Of a stretch of DNA of 35,577 nucleotides, positions 6,272 through 14,217 are shown piece after piece. The notes beneath the pieces were generated by a model. The model was not told the origin of the DNA. It did not search any database and saw nothing but the letters and a program-made list of their open reading frames with translations. The translations under genes were made by a program, and so were the position numbers. Numbering within the stretch: position 1 is the stretch's first letter; each line of letters starts with the position of its first letter. Source of the DNA: Fibrobacter sp. (GTDB lineage Bacteria > Fibrobacterota > Fibrobacteria > Fibrobacterales > Fibrobacteraceae); the NCBI GenBank assembly GCA_024398815.1, contig JAKSIL010000028.1:1-35577 (forward strand), given 5' to 3'.

Positions 6272-6736
6272 CTACAAATACTTATCTTCGGCTGCGCGGA
6301 GAATAGTCAGGAAGTCGGCCGGTGTTTTGGCCGAAATCAAATCCTTGCGCACGGATCCGTCGGCCAGGAGGCGGCTCACCGAAGACAGGGCTTTGAGGTG
6401 AGGTCCGACCGTGTTGCCCGGACTGACGATGAGGATGAGCAGGTAAACCGGTTCGCCATCGAACGACTGGAAATCGAGGCCCTTTTCGACAGTGGCAGCG
6501 ACCATGCACATGCGGTCGACATAGTCAATCTTGGCGTGGGGGACGGCGAGTCCGCAGCCGATACCGGTGGAGCGGGACTGCTCGCGGTTCCAGATGGCTT
6601 CGAAAATTTCGTCCCTGTGTTCCAGCTTGTAGGCGCTGCAGAGTGTATCGACGAGTTCGTTAAGGATTTGTTCCTTAGTTTCGCTAGCGGAGTTGATGAG
6701 AATGCAGTTGTCAATGAATCTTTCGGAAAGACGCAT
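6272..6736 (-). CDS. PTS EIIA type-2 / IIA-Ntr-like protein
   Basis: This 154-residue cytoplasmic protein is of the PTS_EIIA_2 family (fructose/mannitol IIA and PtsN). The phosphorylation-site context is GIGCGLAVPHAKI with His67, preceded by the typical IWNREQSRSTGIG. The C-terminal half has PVYLLILIVSPGN and the helix HLKALSSVSRLLAD. With no fused EIIB/EIIC and no sugar genes nearby, a regulatory (PtsN-like) role is more likely than sugar uptake; this is inference. AAGGACA lies about 10 nt upstream of ATG 6736. It follows aroD on the same strand with an 84-base gap and may be co-transcribed. Confidence 0.85.
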   Translation of the reverse strand: MRLSERFIDNCILINSASETKEQILNELVDTLCSAYKLEHRDEIFEAIWNREQSRSTGIGCGLAVPHAKIDYVDRMCMVAATVEKGLDFQSFDGEPVYLLILIVSPGNTVGPHLKALSSVSRLLADGSVRKDLISAKTPADFLTILRAAEDKYL

Positions 6737-6820
6737 AAATTGAGATGTCCTTTGTTTTTACCAAACTATAAAATTTTAGCAAAATAATTAAGGAATTTAA
6801 GCATTGTAATACTAAAATAG

Positions 6821-7594
6821 TTAAAACTGCCCAAATTTGCTCAAAAAAGCCATTAAATCATTTTGTGAATATAAAATTTCAAAGTTGTTCAAAGCCTTTC
6901 GCATGGTTATGACGTCAATTTGACCGGGGGCTTCCACTGAATTTATGGCTCCGTAGGTCAGGTTTGCACCCTCTTTTATGGACCAAAGTCTACTTGTTTT
7001 ACCTGTTTTTCCCATGCCGAAGGCTGCAAAAAGTTCAAAATTCTTGCGATTTTTTTTGGTGAATTTGTACAGACGGTCGCAGTCGGATTCCGAGTTGCTC
7101 ATGGCGGCGATTTTGAGTCCGTCAGCCTTTATGCGCTTGAGATCGTTCAGGTAGTCCTTGAGTTCCATTTCGTTTGGAATACGAACAAAGTTGTGCTCCG
7201 AGACGAGGAGCTTTACGCCTCTTGGTGCCGCCATTTTTTTGAGTTCGGCGAACTGGGCGAGAAAGTTGCGCTCGATGTCGAGCCATTCGGGAACTTCGTT
7301 TGCGTCAAGGATGTTTTTCCATAGAGCCAGTCGTTCTATGGCCTTGTTGTCGCTGAACTTGCCACCGTCTTGCTGCAGGCGGATGGTGCCTATCTGCAAG
7401 GCATGCGGGGCGATTTTCCTAACGCGTTCCGAAAGATTCTGCCATTCGGACGGTTCAAAGAAATCGTACCTGATTTCAATGGCGCTGCAGGCCTGCAGGT
7501 CCATGAAAACCGGGTTTAGGCTATCGTTTTCGATGGCCGTGAGAACATCGGGGCCAATGAGCCCGGCCAGGTATGTGACATTACTTTTTTGCAT
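6821..7594 (-). CDS. aroD: Type I 3-dehydroquinate dehydratase
   Basis: The 257-residue enzyme dehydrates 3-dehydroquinate to 3-dehydroshikimate in the shikimate pathway via a Schiff base. Family residues are visible: the substrate-binding EIRYD (Glu40, Arg42), the catalytic SEHNF (His134) and the Schiff-base Lys161 in GLKIAAMS. GMGKTGKTSRLW with Arg202 and the terminal APGQID loop are also present. I chose MQKSNVTYLAGLIG as the start, since the family begins just before this strand; the 26 in-frame residues upstream lie in the promoter-like AT-rich leader. There is no clear Shine-Dalgarno, and a TATATT lies close upstream, so the transcript leader may be very short. It is divergent from clpP. 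Confidence 0.88.
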   Translation of the reverse strand: MQKSNVTYLAGLIGPDVLTAIENDSLNPVFMDLQACSAIEIRYDFFEPSEWQNLSERVRKIAPHALQIGTIRLQQDGGKFSDNKAIERLALWKNILDANEVPEWLDIERNFLAQFAELKKMAAPRGVKLLVSEHNFVRIPNEMELKDYLNDLKRIKADGLKIAAMSNSESDCDRLYKFTKKNRKNFELFAAFGMGKTGKTSRLWSIKEGANLTYGAINSVEAPGQIDVITMRKALNNFEILYSQNDLMAFLSKFGQF

Positions 7595-7679
7595 ACTGAC
7601 AATATATAAAAAGGTCGCTTCTGAAAATTGCCGGGCACGGGGAAGGGCGGTAAAGAGGGTGGAGAATGGCATGGAGTTC

Positions 7680-7708
7680 TTTACAGATTGGCTGTTTTAA
7701 ACGATAAT
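7680..7708 (+). promoter_or_regulatory. Sigma-70-type promoter of the clpP-ftsY operon
   Basis: TTTACA (7680-7685), a 17-base spacer and GATAAT (7703-7708) make a good match to a housekeeping promoter. It would leave a 5' leader of roughly 85 bases before clpP. Confidence 0.55.
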
Positions 7709-7800
7709 AGCGTAGAGAATGCTCCATAACCGCGCGAAACGATTGCGTTCGGTTTCGGTATTTTTCTAAATTAACCGCTAAATAACAAAGGAATGTTTTT

Positions 7801-8382
7801 ATGGCAGACTGCAACGAAAAGAAAGAAGCCCAGACTCCCGAAATGATGAAAAAGGCCGAAGAATTTTTGGCTTCGAAGCGCCGTATTTTTTTGTGGGGAC
7901 CGGTAGATGACGAAAGTGCCGAACGCATTGTGAAGCAGTTGCTGTACCTGGATTCCCTCAATAACGAAGACATCGTGTTCTTCATCAACAGTCCGGGTGG
8001 AGTGATTAGTAGTGGCCTTGCCATTTACGATTGCATGAACGCTATCAAGAGCGACGTGGTCACGGTGTGCTGCGGTCAGGCGGCATCCATGGGTGCCGTC
8101 CTTTTGACGGCGGGTGCGAAGGGCAAGCGTGTGGCATGGCCCAACGCCCGCATCATGATTCACCAGCCGCTGATTCACGGCGAAATCGTGGCGCCCGCGA
8201 GCGATATTCAAATCCAGGCCGAAGAAATGCTTCGCATTCGTGGAATCACTGGCAAGATTTTGGCTGAAACCACCGGACATTCCATGGAAGATATCGACCG
8301 CGATACTGAACGCGATAATTTTATGAGTGCCGAAGAGGCCAAGTCCTATGGACTGGTCGACAAGGTCGAAAGTTTGATCTAA
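7801..8382 (+). CDS. clpP: ATP-dependent Clp protease proteolytic subunit
   Basis: This 193-residue serine protease forms the tetradecameric Clp chamber fed by AAA+ unfoldases (ClpX/ClpA/ClpC). The catalytic Ser96 lies in GQAASMGAVLL, His121 in MIHQP, and the Asp in RDTERDNF (168-172). FINSPGG is the oxyanion region. The N-terminus has a charged 20-residue extension before the fold starts at RRIFLWGPVD. AAGGA lies 8 nt before ATG 7801. Unusually, the next gene is ftsY, 10 bases on, rather than clpX. A second clpP elsewhere with clpX is possible. No residues needed for catalysis appear to be missing. Confidence 0.92.
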   Translation: MADCNEKKEAQTPEMMKKAEEFLASKRRIFLWGPVDDESAERIVKQLLYLDSLNNEDIVFFINSPGGVISSGLAIYDCMNAIKSDVVTVCCGQAASMGAVLLTAGAKGKRVAWPNARIMIHQPLIHGEIVAPASDIQIQAEEMLRIRGITGKILAETTGHSMEDIDRDTERDNFMSAEEAKSYGLVDKVESLI

Positions 8383-8392
8383 GGTATACCTG

Positions 8393-9313
8393 ATGGGTCT
8401 TTTTTCTGCAATCAAGAGTGGACTGGCTAAAACCAGGGATGCCCTGATGGGCGAACTCAAGGGTATCGTGGGTGCCGGAAAAATCACCGACGATACGCTC
8501 GAGGAACTGGAAGAACATTTGATAAAGGCCGATGTCGGCGTAGAGGCTGCATTCCTTTTGACCGATGCGCTGCGTGAACAGGCTTTGGGAAAATCCCTCA
8601 CGACGGAACAGGTGCTCGGCATTATGCGCAACGAGGCCGAACGCTTGCTGAAGGACCCTCCTCCCTTCGAGTTGAAAGGAAAACCGCACATAGTCCTCGT
8701 CATCGGCGTAAACGGCGCAGGCAAGACCACCACCATAGGTAAGCTTGCCGCCCGCTTGATTGGCGAAGGCAAGAAGGTGATGATTGCCGCCTGCGATACG
8801 TTCCGCGCGGCAGCTATCGACCAGCTTGAAACATGGGCTGAACGGAGCGGCGCCGAGTTCGTTAAACACCAGGAAGGCAGCGACCCTGCGGCAGTGGCCT
8901 TTGACGCGTGCAATGCTGCCGTGGCTCGTGGCTGCGATGTCGTGCTTATCGACACGGCCGGACGTTTGCACAACAAGGATTACCTGATGGAAGAACTCCG
9001 GAAAATTGTTCGTGTCATCAAAAAGGTGAATCCCGATTTTCCGCAAGATATGTGGCTTGTCATAGACGGCAATACCGGACAGAATACCATCAGCCAGACG
9101 AAAATTTTCAACCAGAGTTTCCCGCTGACAGGGCTTGTCGTCACAAAGCTCGATGGAACGGCCCGTGGCGGTGCAGTGCTCTCGATTGCGAGTTCCTTGC
9201 AGATTCCTATTCGCTGGGTCGGCATGGGTGAACGCATAGACCAGCTGGTGCCTTTCAGCAAGGCTGAATATGTAGAGGGCCTTTTTGAAAACGCCCTTGG
9301 CGAAGATTCGTAG
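8393..9313 (+). CDS. ftsY: Signal recognition particle receptor GTPase FtsY
   Basis: The 306-residue protein has the N-domain four-helix bundle (about 10-85) and the SRP-family G domain. Motifs are the P-loop GVNGAGKT (105-112), the insertion-box DTFRAAA, DTAGR (187-191) and TKLDGTARGG (251-260). It docks ribosome-SRP complexes to the SecYEG translocon at the inner membrane. It lacks the long acidic A-domain of the E. coli protein, which is normal outside enterobacteria. TAAGGT precedes the start. It is second in the clpP operon, 10 bases after clpP and 12 bases before the lipoprotein gene. Confidence 0.95.
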   Translation: MGLFSAIKSGLAKTRDALMGELKGIVGAGKITDDTLEELEEHLIKADVGVEAAFLLTDALREQALGKSLTTEQVLGIMRNEAERLLKDPPPFELKGKPHIVLVIGVNGAGKTTTIGKLAARLIGEGKKVMIAACDTFRAAAIDQLETWAERSGAEFVKHQEGSDPAAVAFDACNAAVARGCDVVLIDTAGRLHNKDYLMEELRKIVRVIKKVNPDFPQDMWLVIDGNTGQNTISQTKIFNQSFPLTGLVVTKLDGTARGGAVLSIASSLQIPIRWVGMGERIDQLVPFSKAEYVEGLFENALGEDS

Positions 9314-9325
9314 TCGGTAAATCTT

Positions 9326-9712
9326 ATGCGGAATGTTGCTTCTCGTGTTGTTAGCGCCCTGGCCTTGTGCTGTGGATTGCTTGCGCTTTGGGGTTGCAAC
9401 GAGGAATCCCCGGAAGTCGAAGAAAAATTTGTAGCGGCCTTTGTCGACATGCGCGTCATGGAGACGATATACGGGGCCGAGTCTGCGACGACGCGACTTG
9501 CCCGCAGGGACATCCTTAAAAAGTACGGTTATACTCGGGAGACTTATCTGGCCAGGATAGAGCAAATCATGGCCAACGAAATGTACTGGGTCCCATTCCA
9601 GAAGCAGGTGGTCGCAAAGATTGATTCTACTCTGGACCCCGTGGAATTTATGAGGCGCAAGGCAATTGAAGCCGCCAAGGCGAAATCCAAGAAGAAAAAG
9701 GAGGACAAGTGA
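9326..9712 (+). CDS. Small lipoprotein, DUF4296-like
   Basis: This 128-residue protein has a lipoprotein-type leader ending LLALWGC, with Cys24 as the likely lipidated residue. The mature part (FVDMRVMETIYGAE, then ILKKYGYTRETYLARIEQI) resembles the DUF4296 family, small lipoproteins first known from Bacteroidetes. The C-terminus is very Lys-rich. The function is unknown. Its TGA overlaps the GTG of the following thioredoxin gene (GTGA), which indicates translational coupling. The family match is by pattern only. Confidence 0.7.
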   Translation: MRNVASRVVSALALCCGLLALWGCNEESPEVEEKFVAAFVDMRVMETIYGAESATTRLARRDILKKYGYTRETYLARIEQIMANEMYWVPFQKQVVAKIDSTLDPVEFMRRKAIEAAKAKSKKKKEDK

Positions 9713-10191
9713 GGTTACGCGTTTCTTTGCTGAATGCGCTTGTCGCCATTCTTGTGGCCTCGACCGTTTCGTTTGGGGCCGAAGCCAAGGCCTCCATGGT
9801 CAAATGGCGTACTTATACGGATGCTCTTGAATTTGCGAAGACGTCGACAAAGCTTGTGTTTGTGGATTTGTATGCCGACTGGTGCGTCCCTTGTCGCGTG
9901 ATGGACAAGAATGTCTACTCCGATCCGACGGTGGCTTCGCTTTTGAACAACAGGTTCATTTCGGCAAAGCTGGATGTGGATTCCAAGGATACCATTACTT
10001 GCGACGGTCAGCGCAAAACGGTGGATCGCTGCTATCACGATGTGTGGGAATTGAATGCTATTCCGGCCTTCGTACTGATAGCGCCCAAAGGACTTACTAT
10101 ACTTACTGTGACGGATTCCATGAGCCCGCAAGAAATGAGAATGCTTTTGTACAAGTTCCTTGAAAAAGAAAAGGAGTGGATTGAACGATGA
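9709..10191 (+). CDS. Exported thioredoxin-fold protein
   Basis: The 160-residue protein has a signal peptide (about 1-24) and a thioredoxin fold with the redox motif WCVPC (Cys59, Cys62) and the cis-Pro loop NAIPAF (Pro119). It therefore probably works as a periplasmic thiol-disulfide oxidoreductase, similar to the DsbD C-terminal domain or the thioredoxin_7 group. Two further cysteines (98 and 108) could form a structural or second redox disulfide. The start is GTG 9709 with GGAGG 4-5 nt upstream, overlapping the previous stop. Its own TGA overlaps the ATG of the glycosyltransferase gene. No dedicated partner is identified; the neighbouring lipoprotein is the obvious candidate by coupling. 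Confidence 0.85.
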   Translation: MRLRVSLLNALVAILVASTVSFGAEAKASMVKWRTYTDALEFAKTSTKLVFVDLYADWCVPCRVMDKNVYSDPTVASLLNNRFISAKLDVDSKDTITCDGQRKTVDRCYHDVWELNAIPAFVLIAPKGLTILTVTDSMSPQEMRMLLYKFLEKEKEWIER

Positions 10192-11819
10192 ACGATCAGG
10201 TTTTGCTATACCTTCAGATAGCTTTCTGGACGCTCCTTTTTTTGCTGGTCCACTGCTATGGGCTTTTCCCGCTGACGCTTCCGTTTGTGAGCGAACTCTT
10301 TAAAAGGCGCCGCCGCGATATTGACGAAAATTTTGAATTGCCGCATGTGTCGCTTCTGATTTCTGCCTACAACGAAGAAAACGTCATTGAACGCAAAATA
10401 CAGAACATCCTTGAAATCGATTACCCCAAGGATAAATTGGAAGTGCTTATCGGCGATGACGGTTCTGCTGACAGAACAGCTGAAATTGTCGAACGTTTTG
10501 CCGACCGTGGCATCACTCTTGTAAGGGCTCCGAAAAATGCGGGCAAGGCTGCAATGCTGAACCGTTTGCAGAAGGTTGCGTCGGGTGAACTTTTGGTGTT
10601 CTGCGATGCCAATACGATGTTCTTCCCGAACGTCATCCGCAAACTCGTGGACCCGTTCAAGGACAAGAAAATTGGTTGCGCCTGCGGTCACTTGATTCTT
10701 TCGGACAAGAGTGGAAGTGCCTTGGGCAGGGGCGAAAGCTCGTACTGGGATTTGGAATCGGAAATCAAGAATTTCGAAGGCATTCTCGACAGGCTCGTCG
10801 GTGGCAATGGAGCCCTCTATGCCATCCGCCGCGAACTCTATACGGAGCTCCCCGTGAAGAAGAGCGTGATGGACGACTTCTTTATTGCGACCAAGGTGCT
10901 GCAGAAGGGCTACCTGTGTACGTTCGTGGCAAGCGCCATCGGTACCGAGCAGACTTCCAAGGAGGGCGAGGGCGAATACCGTCGCAAGGTTCGCATTGGT
11001 CGCGCCAATTTCAACTACCTGCTTTCGTATATCCCTCTGTTGAATCCGTTTAAGCCGTTGCTTGCGTATCTTTTCTTTTCGCACAAGATATTGCGCTGGT
11101 TCTCGCCGCATATCGCGATTCTTTTGTTCGTGCTGAACGCTTTGTTGCTCGTGTGTGGACCGCTGTATTGGGCGACCTTTGGAATCATGCTTTTGATACT
11201 TCTACTTTGCGTCACTAAGGCAGTGCCGAGCGCTTATTACTTTATGCTGATGAACTTCGCTTTGCTGAAGGGATTTTTCTTGGCGTTCCGCAAAGAGAAA
11301 AGCGGCGGTTGGGCTCGCGAGGCGCGAGGCGACGATGACGATGCCAAAGTTTCTGTGACGGCGAAGTTGCTCCCGTTCGTGGCTGCAGGAGTCTTGGCTT
11401 TGAGTGCGGCTCCGGCGAATGCTTTTACTTTGGATGTGCAGGGCGGTGTCGTGAACCGTGTTAGCGACATCACCGAATTCAACTTGAACGTATTTGGCCA
11501 TTGGTGGTATGCGATTGACCAGATGCTGTTTGTTGGCGTCGGCAGCGGTTACCAGGAAATCGACAATGTCGGATTGATTCCGGCGAGTGCGGCCGTGTGG
11601 ATTCGTTTGCCCATCGGCGGCCAGACATTGCCTGTGGCTACAGGTGACTGGGGCTACCTTTTCGGTGAAGACAAACAGATGTTCTGGAGAGTCGGAGGCG
11701 GCTTCGACATAAAGAACGGCGACTATTCCTCGATATTGCTGATGGGCGGCTATCAGTTTTTGGACCATGACGGCCATGGTTACGCTTATGTGCAAGCGGG
11801 TATTTTGATAGAAATTTAA
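10188..11819 (+). CDS. Family 2 glycosyltransferase fused to a signal-peptide-like segment and outer-membrane-type domain
   Basis: The 543-residue protein has two parts. Residues 1-370 are a membrane GT2 enzyme: TM helix 5-30, SAYNEE (59-64), GDDGSAD (89-95), DAN (140-142, the DxD position), GGNGALYAIRR, DDFF (229-232) and RRKVRIGR in place of QxxRW. Further TM helices lie at about 305-365. After a charged linker, residues 391-412 read as a textbook signal peptide (LLPFVAAGVLALSAAPANA). They lead into about 130 residues of glycine/aromatic-rich alternating strands ending in a hydrophobic ILIEI, as in small outer-membrane beta proteins. I see no break in frame. An internal GTG at the start of the second part lacks a good Shine-Dalgarno. 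ATG overlaps the previous TGA. Confidence 0.85.
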   Translation: MNDQVLLYLQIAFWTLLFLLVHCYGLFPLTLPFVSELFKRRRRDIDENFELPHVSLLISAYNEENVIERKIQNILEIDYPKDKLEVLIGDDGSADRTAEIVERFADRGITLVRAPKNAGKAAMLNRLQKVASGELLVFCDANTMFFPNVIRKLVDPFKDKKIGCACGHLILSDKSGSALGRGESSYWDLESEIKNFEGILDRLVGGNGALYAIRRELYTELPVKKSVMDDFFIATKVLQKGYLCTFVASAIGTEQTSKEGEGEYRRKVRIGRANFNYLLSYIPLLNPFKPLLAYLFFSHKILRWFSPHIAILLFVLNALLLVCGPLYWATFGIMLLILLLCVTKAVPSAYYFMLMNFALLKGFFLAFRKEKSGGWAREARGDDDDAKVSVTAKLLPFVAAGVLALSAAPANAFTLDVQGGVVNRVSDITEFNLNVFGHWWYAIDQMLFVGVGSGYQEIDNVGLIPASAAVWIRLPIGGQTLPVATGDWGYLFGEDKQMFWRVGGGFDIKNGDYSSILLMGGYQFLDHDGHGYAYVQAGILIEI

Positions 11820-11827
11820 GAGGCTCG

Positions 11828-12904
11828 CTACCCTTTTGCGAGCATGTCCATCAGTTCTGCGTCAAGACGGTCCGGATTGTTGTACTGGGGGAGACTGTTG
11901 TGCAAAGATTCGCCCTTCGATACGAGGCCGAAATCCAAGTTCTTGTAATTCCAATAGCTGAATCCGACATCGGCTTCGCGAAGAATGGAGAGGAAGTCGC
12001 GCATCCAGGCAATTTGGTCTTTGCGGGCCACTTGCACATATACTCCGAATTCATTGCATGAAACGGGCAAATCGTACTTGGCGCGAAAATCTAATGCGTT
12101 TTGGATGCTTGCCTGCAAACGGGCCTTGTCCCACTTGCCGTATTCCACGTTCAATCGGGTTTCTGCGTCTCCTTCGGGGGCGGCGTAGTCACCGGGCCAG
12201 CTGCGGCTGATGTGGAAGAACGGATCTTGAATCCAGGCGGCGTGCTGGTGCGTAAATGTGACCGGCGTGTAGGTGTGGAAACTATAGATGGCGTTGTCGT
12301 CGTCCATGGGTGTCAGGAATTCAAATTCCTTGGCGCTGTTCCATTTGTTGCTGCCTACGACTATGGTGTTCTTGGGCGCATGTTTGCGAATGGCCCAGAA
12401 GATTTCGTCTTTTACTTTGTCCCAAACCCTGGAATCGCTTCCGGCGGGTTCGTTTAGAAGTTCCATCATCACACGGGCTTCGCCACTGTAACGCTCTGCC
12501 ATGTACGACCAGATGTCGCATGTCTTTTTGCGGGCATCGGGGCTTGTGAAGAAATCTTGCTCGGTGGAACACCCTAGATGAAAATCGTGTCCCGGACACT
12601 TGTGCAAATCCAGAATGACATCGAGATCCGATGCCTGGATTTCTTTGAGCGCCTTGTCCAAAAGCTCAAACACCTCTGATTTGGGCTTGCTGGAATCGTC
12701 GGTTTCAAACAAATTAAAGTAGTCCACTGGCAGGCGTACGTGGTTGAACCCCGCCTCGCGGATGCGCTTGAAATCGCTTTTGCCGAGAAATGTTTTTATA
12801 TGTTCGATGACACCGGGGAAACCCACGGGGTCTTTTTCCTGGATGCAATCAACTTGACTGAACCAGCCACCCAAATTCACTCCGCGCAGTCTTTCCTTTA
12901 TCAT
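11828..12904 (-). CDS. GH5-family glycoside hydrolase without signal peptide
   Basis: This 358-residue (beta/alpha)8 glycosidase is of clan GH-A. The N-terminus (RGVNLGGWF) is the typical GH5 start. HVRLPVD, DLHKCPGHD, the acid/base Glu152 in LLNEP, His210-Tyr212 (FHTYTP) and the nucleophile Glu285 in CNEFGVY are all in place, as is the terminal WNYKNLDFG. Endo-beta-glucanase or related beta-glucan activity is likely. There is no signal peptide, so the enzyme should be cytoplasmic, acting on imported oligosaccharides; a distant unannotated start is not supported. It sits 53 bases after the small gene at 12958, probably co-transcribed, and is convergent with the GT2 gene with only 8 bases between their ends. 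Confidence 0.88.
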   Translation of the reverse strand: MIKERLRGVNLGGWFSQVDCIQEKDPVGFPGVIEHIKTFLGKSDFKRIREAGFNHVRLPVDYFNLFETDDSSKPKSEVFELLDKALKEIQASDLDVILDLHKCPGHDFHLGCSTEQDFFTSPDARKKTCDIWSYMAERYSGEARVMMELLNEPAGSDSRVWDKVKDEIFWAIRKHAPKNTIVVGSNKWNSAKEFEFLTPMDDDNAIYSFHTYTPVTFTHQHAAWIQDPFFHISRSWPGDYAAPEGDAETRLNVEYGKWDKARLQASIQNALDFRAKYDLPVSCNEFGVYVQVARKDQIAWMRDFLSILREADVGFSYWNYKNLDFGLVSKGESLHNSLPQYNNPDRLDAELMDMLAKG

Positions 12905-12957
12905 TTTGTCATCCCATTGTGTGCGTCCGGAACAGGACGCTCTTGTTTTTGCAAGAT

Positions 12958-13248
12958 CTATTCGTTGATAACGTTCAAGTCTTCGTCGGCGATGTTCAAG
13001 TCCATGATGACTTCCATGTCGTCGGGAAGGTTGTAGAAGTCGACCACCAGTCCAACCTTTTTGTCTTCGTCCTTTTGCTTGTCGAACTGGATGACATCGT
13101 AAATCTTCATTTTTACGACAACTTCCTGGGTCACAGGAATTTCAATGGTCATCCCCTTGCTTACCGAACCATCAACAATTTTGCCTTTAAATACCAAACT
13201 TGTCTTGTCTTCGCCCAGCGAAGTTTTTTTTACGTGAAATACAGCCAT
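12958..13248 (-). CDS. Small beta-rich conserved-looking protein of unknown function
   Basis: This 96-residue acidic cytoplasmic protein has no signal peptide or TM helix. Its pattern (VFKGKIVDGSVSKGMTIEIP, then KMKIYDVIQFD and KKVGLVVDF) alternates beta strands and turns like domain II of translation GTPases (EF-Tu D2). That is a weak fold resemblance seen by eye, not an assignment. The gene precedes the GH5 gene on the same strand and is divergent from mqnA. There is no strong Shine-Dalgarno (AAAG at best). Confidence 0.7.
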   Translation of the reverse strand: MAVFHVKKTSLGEDKTSLVFKGKIVDGSVSKGMTIEIPVTQEVVVKMKIYDVIQFDKQKDEDKKVGLVVDFYNLPDDMEVIMDLNIADEDLNVINE

Positions 13249-13316
13249 TGTACTTTAATCACTATTGTTTATTTTATTGGTTTGTTTTGCCTTTTGGTTT
13301 ACAGATTACTGTGCAT

Positions 13317-13330
13317 AAAAGTTAACTTTT
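13317..13330. promoter_or_regulatory. 14-bp perfect palindrome just before mqnA
   Basis: AAAAGTTAACTTTT is a perfect palindrome that ends 4 bases before the mqnA start codon, exactly where a Shine-Dalgarno would be expected. None is present. It could be an operator in the 86-bp divergent region between mqnA and the 96-residue protein gene, or a coincidence in AT-rich DNA. Confidence 0.3.
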
Positions 13331-13334
13331 TTAC

Positions 13335-14153
13335 ATGACTCTTCGTGTTGGACGAATCCCTTTTTTGGTGTGTGCGCCGTTTTTTCATGACTTTTTGGGG
13401 CGTGAAGGTGATTTTGGCGATGTGGCGTTTTTGGATGGCCCGCCTAGCGTGCAGTGCGCGGGGCTTATGGATGGGACCATTCATTTGTCGCCGGCTTCTT
13501 CAATTGCCTTTGCGCAGAAACCGGGCGCTTTCGTGTTGTCGTCTTCACTGTGCACGTCGTGTTCCTTTGAAGTCCGTTCTGTTAAGTTGTTTGCACAGCG
13601 GCCTATCGAGGAATTGAATGGATGCCGTGTGCGGCTGACTTCGCAGAGCAAGACGTCCGTGACGCTTTTGCGTATTTTGCTCGAAATGCGTTTGGGACTG
13701 CATCCGGAATACGTTACTGGCATCGCTGCCGAGGCGGACGACGAGGCTTGCCTTTTGATAGGCGACCTTGCGCTCGAAGAAAATGAACGCCATCGCTTCG
13801 CCTATAGCTATGACCTTGGCGCCCTTTGGCAGGATTGGCATGGGCTCCCCTTTGTTTTTGGAGCGTGGATTATTGCGAAGGAGGCTTTGTCGCCGACGCT
13901 TCGCCCGGTTTTGGAATCGTATATGCAACGTACGGAACAGGGCATCGAAACGTTCAAAAAGGCGCCTTCCCAGGCTCTTGACCGTTGGCTTGCGAAATAT
14001 CCGGTAAATTTGCCACGGACTGTAGTTGAAGATTATTACCGGGTCCTGGATTATCGTTTTACCGATGAAAGGAAAAAATCCCTGTCTCTTTTTTACGAAT
14101 TGGCTGCAAAAATGGGAATTATTGCGTCGAAACCTGCAATAGAGTACTTTTAA
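13335..14153 (+). CDS. mqnA: Chorismate dehydratase MqnA (futalosine menaquinone pathway)
   Basis: The 272-residue protein matches MqnA, which dehydrates chorismate to 3-[(1-carboxyvinyl)oxy]benzoate in the first step of futalosine-dependent menaquinone synthesis. It has a periplasmic-binding-protein-like fold. Visible family segments are RVGRIPFL at the N-terminus, LSPASSIAFAQ, LTSQSKTSVTLLRILL, LLIGDLAL, and SYDLGALWQDWHGLPFVFGAW. No signal peptide is present, as expected for a cytoplasmic enzyme. No other mqn gene is nearby. Menaquinone would serve fumarate reduction in a succinate producer; this is inference from the likely physiology. The start lacks a Shine-Dalgarno. Confidence 0.85.
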   Translation: MTLRVGRIPFLVCAPFFHDFLGREGDFGDVAFLDGPPSVQCAGLMDGTIHLSPASSIAFAQKPGAFVLSSSLCTSCSFEVRSVKLFAQRPIEELNGCRVRLTSQSKTSVTLLRILLEMRLGLHPEYVTGIAAEADDEACLLIGDLALEENERHRFAYSYDLGALWQDWHGLPFVFGAWIIAKEALSPTLRPVLESYMQRTEQGIETFKKAPSQALDRWLAKYPVNLPRTVVEDYYRVLDYRFTDERKKSLSLFYELAAKMGIIASKPAIEYF

Positions 14154-14217
14154 AAATATAAAGAGTTGCCCTTTGGGGCTAAAGAATATATTTTTAGGGA
14201 AAAGTGAGAGAGAGGAT

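Noticed and set aside
7771..9565. Long minus-strand frames opposite clpP and ftsY
   Set aside because: They are antisense to two highly conserved genes and show no motif of their own.
14173..14217. Longer N-terminus for the GGDEF protein
   Set aside because: The upstream ATG lacks a Shine-Dalgarno, while ATG 14218 has AGAGAGG and opens directly on the receiver domain.
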